A stretch of DNA of 59,690 nucleotides from Rhodocyclaceae bacterium. Its GTDB lineage: Bacteria > Pseudomonadota > Gammaproteobacteria > Burkholderiales > Rhodocyclaceae. Below the pieces are notes generated by a model. That model was not told the origin of the DNA, ran no database searches, and saw only the letters and a list, made by a program, of their open reading frames with translations. This document shows positions 53,687 to 59,690 of this stretch, one piece after another. Where the stretch lies: contig JAUXOM010000137.1 of the NCBI GenBank assembly GCA_030682175.1, positions 1 through 59,690 of the forward strand, read 5' to 3'. Both the position numbers and the translations under genes were made by a program. How positions within the stretch are numbered: the first letter of the stretch is position 1; each line of letters opens with the position of its first letter.

Positions 53687-54961
53687 TTATTCCAAGAAGA
53701 GCGTGGCGGGGAATTCGAGATAGCCGCGCACGACCTGGATGAACTTGGCCGCATCCATGCCATCGACGACGCGATGGTCGAAGGACGAGGAAAGGTTCAT
53801 CAGCTGGCGCGCCACTACCAGGCCGTCACGGATCATCGGCCGCTCGACCATGCGGTTGATGCCGACGATGGCGACTTCGGGGTGGTTGATGATCGGCGTG
53901 GAGACGATGCCGCCAAGCGGGCCCAGACTGGTGATGGTGATGGTCGAGCCGGAGAGTTCGTCGCGCCGGGCCTTGCCGCTGCGCGTCGCCTCGGCCAGCC
54001 GCGTCACTTCCGCCGCGCTGGCCCACAGGTCGAGCGCTTCGGCATGGCGCAGCACCGGCACCATCAGGCCGCCGTCGGTCTGCGTGGCGATGCCGAGATG
54101 GACGGCGCCGTAGCGGGTGACCACATCGGCCTCATCGTCATAGCGGGCATTGATCTGCGGAAACTCGCGCAGCGCCAGCACCATGGCCCGCATCAGGAAG
54201 GGCAGCAGGGTCAGCCGGCCGCGCTCGCTTTCGTATTTGGCATTCAGGCGCCGCCGCAGCGCCTCGATTTCGGTCATGTCGACTTCTTCGACATAGGCGA
54301 AGTGCGGGATGCGCCGCTTGGCTTCCTGCATTTTCTGCGCGATCTTGCGGCGCAGGCCGATGACGGGCACGGCTTCTTCCCAGTCCTGCGTGGCATGGCG
54401 AGCGGACGTGCCGGTCGGCGCGGGACGGCTGCCGGCGGCATGGGCATCGACGTCGTCGCGCAGGATGCGCCCGGCCGGGCCGCTGCCCGCGACGAGTTGC
54501 AGTTCGATGCCGAGATCCCAGGCATGCTGGCGCACGGCGGGCGAGGCCAGCGGTTTTTCGCCGGGTTGCCGCGTCTGCCGTCCCGCCAGCGCCGACTTTT
54601 GCGCGGGAGCCGCCTTGCACACCACCGGCGCGGATGTGGCGGCCGGCTGTGCTGCCGGTGCGGCTTCACGCGGTGCGGCGGCGGCCTTGACCGGCGCCAG
54701 CGCGCGTTCATTGCCGGCGCCAGCGACTTCGATGCGGATCAGCTCGGCGCCGACCGGCAACACATCGCCGGCCTTGCCGCCGAGCGCGAGCACCTTGCCC
54801 GCCACCGGCGAAGGAATCTCCACGGTGGCCTTGTCGGTCATGACATCGGCCAGCGGCTGGTCTTCGACCACCAGGTCGCCGGGTTGCACATTCCACGCCG
54901 CGAGCTCGACCTCGGCAATGCCTTCGCCGATGTCCGGCATCTTGATGATGTGTATGCCCAT
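53687..54961 (-). CDS. bkdB: branched-chain 2-oxoacid dehydrogenase E2 (lipoamide acyltransferase)
   Basis: About 424 residues from MGIHIIKMPDIGEG, which has a clear CAGGAG site. One lipoyl domain (MTDKATVEI; lipoyl-lysine near 42), a linker, the E1/E3-binding domain (SPAVRQHAWDLGIELQLVAGSGPAGRILRDDV), and the catalytic domain ending SFDHRVVDGMDAAKFIQ with the HRVVDG active site. Residues 121-129 of the linker (KSALAGRQT) come from an R1 repeat. An upstream extension to 55003 is R2-coded, and I reject it. Confidence 0.93.
   Translation of the reverse strand: MGIHIIKMPDIGEGIAEVELAAWNVQPGDLVVEDQPLADVMTDKATVEIPSPVAGKVLALGGKAGDVLPVGAELIRIEVAGAGNERALAPVKAAAAPREAAPAAQPAATSAPVVCKAAPAQKSALAGRQTRQPGEKPLASPAVRQHAWDLGIELQLVAGSGPAGRILRDDVDAHAAGSRPAPTGTSARHATQDWEEAVPVIGLRRKIAQKMQEAKRRIPHFAYVEEVDMTEIEALRRRLNAKYESERGRLTLLPFLMRAMVLALREFPQINARYDDEADVVTRYGAVHLGIATQTDGGLMVPVLRHAEALDLWASAAEVTRLAEATRSGKARRDELSGSTITITSLGPLGGIVSTPIINHPEVAIVGINRMVERPMIRDGLVVARQLMNLSSSFDHRVVDGMDAAKFIQVVRGYLEFPATLFLE
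54582..54600 (+). repeat. R1 repeat inside the E2 linker
   Basis: CCCGCCAGCGCCGACTTTT, exact core, in frame as KSALAGRQ in an Ala/Pro linker where extra residues would be tolerated. Confidence 0.8.
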
Positions 54962-54975
54962 ATTGCTTCTCCTGA

Positions 54976-55069
54976 AGGGCCGCCCCGAAGGAGAAGCGGC
55001 CAATATTTTGGAGCGGGTTTAACCCGCGAATCCCCGTCACCCCCTTCCCGGGAAGGGGGCTGGGGGGAT
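54976..55069 (-). repeat. R2 repeat, E1beta/E2 gap
   Basis: AAGGGCCGCCCCGAAGGAGA, then an AGCGGGTTTAACCCGC hairpin and a CCCCCTTCCCGGGAAGGGGG hairpin. It fills the E1beta-E2 gap. Confidence 0.75.
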
Positions 55070-55075
55070 GGATGT

Positions 55076-56182
55076 CTATTTCTCCATCGCTCGCTTGAAG
55101 CCTTCAGCGACGCGCGCCGGGCCGGGGAAGTAGGCCCATTCCTGTGCATGCGGGTAGGGCGTGTCCCAGCCGGCAACGCGCTCGATGGGCGCTTCGAGGT
55201 GATAGAAGCAATGCTCCTGCACCAGCGCCGTCAATTCGGCGCCGAAACCGCTGGAGCGGGTGGCTTCGTGCACCACCGCGCAGCGGCCGGTCTTCTTCAC
55301 CGAGTTGACGATGGTATCCAGGTCGAGCGGCCAGAGGCTGCGCAGGTCGATGATCTCGGCATCGATGCCGCTCTCCATGGCCGCCGCTTCCGCGACGAAC
55401 ACCATCGTGCCATAGGTGAGCACCGTCAGTTCATTGCCGGGCCGATATACCGCGGCGGCTTCGAGCGGCACCGTGTAGTAGCCCTCCGGCACCTCGCCCT
55501 GCGGATGCTGCGACCACGGCACCACCGGCTTGTCGTGGTGGCCGTCGAAGGGGCCGTTGTAGAGGCGCTTGGGTTCGAGAAAGATCACCGGGTCGTTGTT
55601 CTCGATCGAGGCGATCAGCAGGCCCTTGGCGTCGTAGGGGTTGGACGGCATCACCGTGCGCAACCCGCAGACATGGGTGAAATAGGCTTCCGGACTCTGG
55701 CTGTGCGTCTGGCCGCCATAGATGCCGCCGCCGCAGGGCATGCGCAGGGTGATCGGCGCGATGAATTCGCCCGCCGAGCGGTAGCGCAGCCGCGCCGCCT
55801 CGGAGACGATCTGGTCGGTGGCCGGATAAACGTAGTCGGCGAATTGGATTTCGGCGACCGGTCGCAGCCCGTAGGCCCCCATGCCGACGGCGACGCCGAC
55901 AATGCCGCTCTCCGAAATAGGCGTGTCAAAGACGCGCGAGCTGCCGAATTTCTTCTGCAGCCCCTCGGTGCAGCGGAACACGCCGCCGAAATAGCCGACG
56001 TCCTCGCCGAACACCACGACGTTGTCGTCGCGTTCAAGCATCACATCCATTGCCGAGCGCAGGGCCTGGATCATGGTCATCGAGGTGGTTTTCTGGAGAG
56101 ACTCGCCGGGCCGTCCCAAGAGTTTCTCGCCCCTTGAGGGGGGAACCGAAGGTTCTTGGGGTGGGCAATATTTTTCAGACAT
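55076..56182 (-). CDS. branched-chain 2-oxoacid dehydrogenase E1 beta
   Basis: 368 residues. The conserved domain starts MTMIQALRSAMDVMLERDDNVVVFGEDVGYFGGVFRCTEGLQKKFG at residue 35. PEAYFTHVCGLRTVMPSNPYDAKGLL and the C-terminal VHEATRSSGFGAEL fit the family. Residues 6-26 (CPPQEPSVPPSRGEKLLGRP) are R2-coded, inserted directly after MSEKY. The start lies 2 bp after the E1alpha stop; an internal ATG at residue 35 is an alternative. Confidence 0.93.
   Translation of the reverse strand: MSEKYCPPQEPSVPPSRGEKLLGRPGESLQKTTSMTMIQALRSAMDVMLERDDNVVVFGEDVGYFGGVFRCTEGLQKKFGSSRVFDTPISESGIVGVAVGMGAYGLRPVAEIQFADYVYPATDQIVSEAARLRYRSAGEFIAPITLRMPCGGGIYGGQTHSQSPEAYFTHVCGLRTVMPSNPYDAKGLLIASIENNDPVIFLEPKRLYNGPFDGHHDKPVVPWSQHPQGEVPEGYYTVPLEAAAVYRPGNELTVLTYGTMVFVAEAAAMESGIDAEIIDLRSLWPLDLDTIVNSVKKTGRCAVVHEATRSSGFGAELTALVQEHCFYHLEAPIERVAGWDTPYPHAQEWAYFPGPARVAEGFKRAMEK
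56104..56166 (-). repeat. R2 repeat inside the E1beta 5' end
   Basis: CGCCGGGCCGTCCCAAGAGT with CCCCTTGAGGGGGG and a CTTGGGGTGGGC end, read in frame. Confidence 0.8.
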
Positions 56183-56184
56183 GA

Positions 56185-57663
<1,479 letters not shown>

Positions 57664-58323
57664 TTACCCCTGGGAGGGATTGAGCCTGCCGCGTCGGCGC
57701 AAGGCAAGCAGGCCGCCGAGCCCCAGTCCCAGCAGTGCCAATGACATGGGCTCGGGAACTTCAGCGAAGTTCGCATCTACCTGTACTGCCGCGCCGTGGT
57801 TGTAACCCCATGTCAGGTAGTTGTCCGTTGCGGTGAACGCGATGAGATTGTCGCCAAGCACCAGGTGTGAAGTGATGTCGGCAGACGAGTTGCTGGCGTA
57901 TCCATTGTGATCGCTGACTACCTGAACACCGTTGATGTAAATGTCACCGTCATCGTCGAAGCCGTTGTTCAGAATGGCCGACAGTGGCAGCGAGAGCAGA
58001 TTGAAGATGCTGCGGGCCCAGATCTGGGTCTCGGTCTGAGAATACTGCCCGCCCGAACTCCAGATGACTTTTGCCGAGTACCCCGCCCAATTGGCAAGCT
58101 CGGTGGCGGATTGCCAGCCGGAATCGTCAAACGCCAGATTGCTGTTCCAGTCGCCGGCGCCCGGGTTGGTGGCCGTAACCTTCCAGGTCGAGTCTGTTGC
58201 CGTCAGAACGGCGGCCGAACTCGCCGTGGCTACCCCAAACAAGCCGACTAACAGGAATGCCCCGAAGCGCATCAATTTCCCGCCAGGGCGAGCGGTGAAA
58301 CCAGTAATCACATCGCGAATCAT
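57664..58323 (-). CDS. PEP-CTERM sorting-signal protein
   Basis: A 219-residue secreted protein. GAGGAG precedes the ATG at 58323. Signal peptide MRFGAFLLVGLFGVATASSA begins at residue 18, preceded by a longer basic leader. The body is rich in Trp/Asn/Asp, with DDSGWQSATELANWAGYSAKVIW and FDDDGDIYINGVQVVSDHNGY resembling a carbohydrate-binding jelly-roll. The C-terminal signal is VPEPMSLALLGLGLGGLLAL followed by RRRGR. Exosortase substrate. Confidence 0.92.
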   Translation of the reverse strand: MIRDVITGFTARPGGKLMRFGAFLLVGLFGVATASSAAVLTATDSTWKVTATNPGAGDWNSNLAFDDSGWQSATELANWAGYSAKVIWSSGGQYSQTETQIWARSIFNLLSLPLSAILNNGFDDDGDIYINGVQVVSDHNGYASNSSADITSHLVLGDNLIAFTATDNYLTWGYNHGAAVQVDANFAEVPEPMSLALLGLGLGGLLALRRRGRLNPSQG

Positions 58324-58413
58324 GACACGTCTCCTCAGTTAGATGTCCTACGAAGCATCCCCTGTTCAACGTCCTATCCTGGTGGATGGCGGTTGCGGCC
58401 GGATAGGGGGGTA

Positions 58414-58430
58414 AAGCACGAATTGCGCCA
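58414..58430 (-). promoter_or_regulatory. sigma-54-type promoter for the second PEP-CTERM gene
   Basis: TGGCGCAATTCGTGCTT with GG-N10-GC spacing, 91 bp upstream of the start, matching the site at 32367-32383 in layout. Confidence 0.75.
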
Positions 58431-58537
58431 CACACATAACATGCTGAATGTATGGACTTTAAAGATCGAGATTGTGTTAAGTGTGTAAATTTTCCCGACA
58501 CAAGCTGACCTGCCTGAATGGGCGAGCGGAGGTTCGG

Positions 58538-58700
58538 CCTGGAAAAAGCAGTTCACCGCGGAGGACACGGTGATCACGGAGAAAAACCAGGCGTTACGAA
58601 ATAAGAGCCTGTCGCCCGTTGGGTGCGCCTGACTTTTGTGTGCTTGCGCCGTTGCTCCCTGCCCTCTGTGCTCTCCGTGGTGCGAACCGAGGGTTTTAGG
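58538..58700 (+). repeat. R3 element, copy 3
   Basis: A 163-bp copy starting CCTGGAAAAAGCAGTTCACC and ending GCGAACCGAGGGTTTTAGG. It lies 8 bp past the stop of the ABC-2 permease gene. No gene in 58324-58707. Confidence 0.8.
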
Positions 58701-58707
58701 TTCAGTC

Positions 58708-59532
58708 CTACTTGAGCAGGCGCCGCCGCGCCAGTGTCAGTGCCAGCCAGAAGGCGGCTGCCGTGGTGAGCAGCAGGGCGCCGATGTGCAGGAAGGGGCT
58801 GGCCGGCAGTTCGCCGAAGACCAGCGGGCGCACCAGTTGCACCGCATGCGACAGCGGCAGCCAGTTCGCGATGGCCTGAACCAGTGGCGGTAGTTGTTCA
58901 ACGGGGAAAAACACGCCGCACAACAGCACCATCGGGGTGATGAACAGCGTGAAGTAGTACATGAAGAAGTCGTAGGACGGGGCCAGCGCGGTCATGATCA
59001 GGCCGAGGGCGGCGAAGCACAGGCCGGTGAGGAAGATCACCGGCAGCGTCAGGAGCGCCAGCGGCCCGTTGGCCAGGCCGAGCAGAATGACCACCAGCAG
59101 GATGGCCGCGCCGGCGAGGCTGGCCTTGGTCGCCGCCCACAGGCATTCGCCCGCCACCACGTCGTCGAGGGATACCGGCGCATTCATGATCGCCTCCCAA
59201 CTGCGCTGCACATGCATGCGCGAGAAGCCCGAATAGAGCGTCTCGAAGGAGGCCGCGTTCATGGTCGAGGCGCAGATCGTGCCGGTGGCGAGGAAGGCGA
59301 TGTACGACACGCCGTCGACCTGCGGCAGCAGGCTGCCCAGCCCGTAGCCGAGGCCGAACAGATAGATCATCGGGTCGGCCAGATTGCCCAGCATCGAGGG
59401 CATGGCGAGCTTGCGCCAGACAAGAAAGTTGCGCCGCCAGACAGCGAAGGCGCGGTAGGACAGGTCTGGCGGCGAAAAGGGCAACAGCGTCAGGACTGAC
59501 GTAGTCTCAGCCGTCCGCGTTGATGCGGGCAA
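58708..59532 (-). CDS. ABC-2 family permease (NodJ-like)
   Basis: A 274-residue membrane protein of an ABC exporter. Six membrane segments; the NodJ motif LADPMIYLFGLGYGLGSLL and the later segment ALGLIMTALAPSYDFFMYYFTLFITPMVLLCGVFFPVEQLPPLVQAIANWLPLSHAVQLVRPL are characteristic. NodJ-type permeases work with a NodI-type ATPase, which is not in the window. The frame begins at a TTG overlapping the DHH gene; the real start is uncertain and could be a few codons later. Confidence 0.9.
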   Translation of the reverse strand: MPASTRTAETTSVLTLLPFSPPDLSYRAFAVWRRNFLVWRKLAMPSMLGNLADPMIYLFGLGYGLGSLLPQVDGVSYIAFLATGTICASTMNAASFETLYSGFSRMHVQRSWEAIMNAPVSLDDVVAGECLWAATKASLAGAAILLVVILLGLANGPLALLTLPVIFLTGLCFAALGLIMTALAPSYDFFMYYFTLFITPMVLLCGVFFPVEQLPPLVQAIANWLPLSHAVQLVRPLVFGELPASPFLHIGALLLTTAAAFWLALTLARRRLLK

Positions 59533-59690
59533 TCAGCTTCTGCAGCACGATGATCGCCTGATCGTTGGCCACCTGGCAGGTGCCGGCATTCTCATGCCCG
59601 CCGCCGCCATATTGCAGCATCAATTCGCCAACCTGGGTTTTCGAGCTGCGATTGAGGATCGACTTGCCGGTGGCGAACACGGTGTTCTGC
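59507..59690 (-). CDS. DHH-family phosphoesterase, C-terminal part
   Basis: The window ends inside this gene; about 60 C-terminal codons are present. GELMLQYGGGGHENAGTCQV is the DHHA1 substrate-binding motif (GGGGH). Such proteins are nanoRNases or exopolyphosphatase-like enzymes; which one cannot be judged from the tail. Its end overlaps the start region of the ABC-2 permease gene. Confidence 0.8.
   Translation of the reverse strand, partial: QNTVFATGKSILNRSSKTQVGELMLQYGGGGHENAGTCQVANDQAIIVLQKLIARINADG

Noticed and set aside
52967-56137. A very long open frame on the plus strand opposite the bkd genes
   Set aside because: It is the antisense of E3, E2 and E1beta in a high-GC region. It shows no motifs and no start signal, and the minus-strand genes are unmistakable.

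Overview
The window reads as a high-GC betaproteobacterial chromosome segment. My best guess is the Rhodocyclales or a close relative. The reasons are the gene order (aroQ-accB-accC-prmA, ftsE-ftsX, ispE-tRNA-prs-rplY-pth-ychF), a heat-shock sigma gene under a CIRCE element, PEP-CTERM proteins with sigma-54-type promoters, and a complete branched-chain 2-oxoacid dehydrogenase operon. Most of the 59.7 kb is housekeeping sequence. No rRNA, CRISPR array, prophage or intact insertion sequence was seen. There is one tRNA gene (Gln, UUG).

Layout. 0.2-7.6 kb: tRNA modification (GluQ-RS), a CoA-binding protein, thioredoxin, and the aroQ/accB/accC/prmA/zinc-ribbon/PfkB-kinase run. 7.7-16.6 kb: a nucleotidyltransferase-like gene, mpl, an SCO copper chaperone, rpoH, a Crp/Fnr regulator, ftsX/ftsE and a PAS chemoreceptor. 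16.7-27.6 kb: an rRNA methyltransferase, an S4 protein, a signalling group (GAF-HD-GYP, FecR-like, OmpA-like, CHASE2 cyclase), an ABC exporter-type protein, a COG2509 flavoprotein and a BrnT/BrnA toxin-antitoxin pair. 27.7-32.3 kb: ftsY, two M16 peptidases and a PEP-CTERM protein. 32.5-43.5 kb: an accessory block bounded by two direct copies of rsmD plus the start of coaD. It carries a PepSY/response-regulator/kinase operon, a truncated ECF sigma gene, and a set of cytochromes and flavin reductases. 43.4-52.2 kb: coaD, ferredoxin, mutM, a TPR protein, lolB, ispE, tRNA-Gln, prs, rplY, pth and ychF. 52.3-59.7 kb: the bkd operon (E1alpha-E1beta-E2-E3), a second PEP-CTERM gene, an ABC-2 permease and the end of a DHH phosphoesterase gene.

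The accessory block is the best candidate for a little-described system. It extends the known SHP/diheme-cytochrome-c theme with a flavocytochrome-b reductase. It also has a three-gene unit: a membrane-anchored flavin/[2Fe-2S] reductase, a four-histidine membrane cytochrome b and an eight-heme periplasmic cytochrome c. Together these could form a path from NAD(P)H to periplasmic heme carriers. It sits between a divergent, complete rsmD copy followed by a 33-codon coaD stump, and the intact rsmD-coaD pair. The coaD stump runs head-on into an ECF sigma gene, which has lost its DNA-binding region 4.

The second theme is dispersed short repeats, named here R1 to R4. R1 is about 25 bp and has no stop codon in any of six frames. 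R2 is a family with a GGGCCGCCCC core and G/C hairpins. R3 is a 163-164 bp element with imperfect inverted ends, present three times. R4 is a hairpin repeat. R1 and R2 lie not only between genes but inside coding sequences, always in frame: ftsY, ispE, rsmD, the rRNA methyltransferase, the E1beta and E2 genes, the DUF3426 gene, and the ends of pth, lolB and the COG2509 gene. All coordinates and motifs come from reading the sequence. Family names come from motif recognition; no database search was run.
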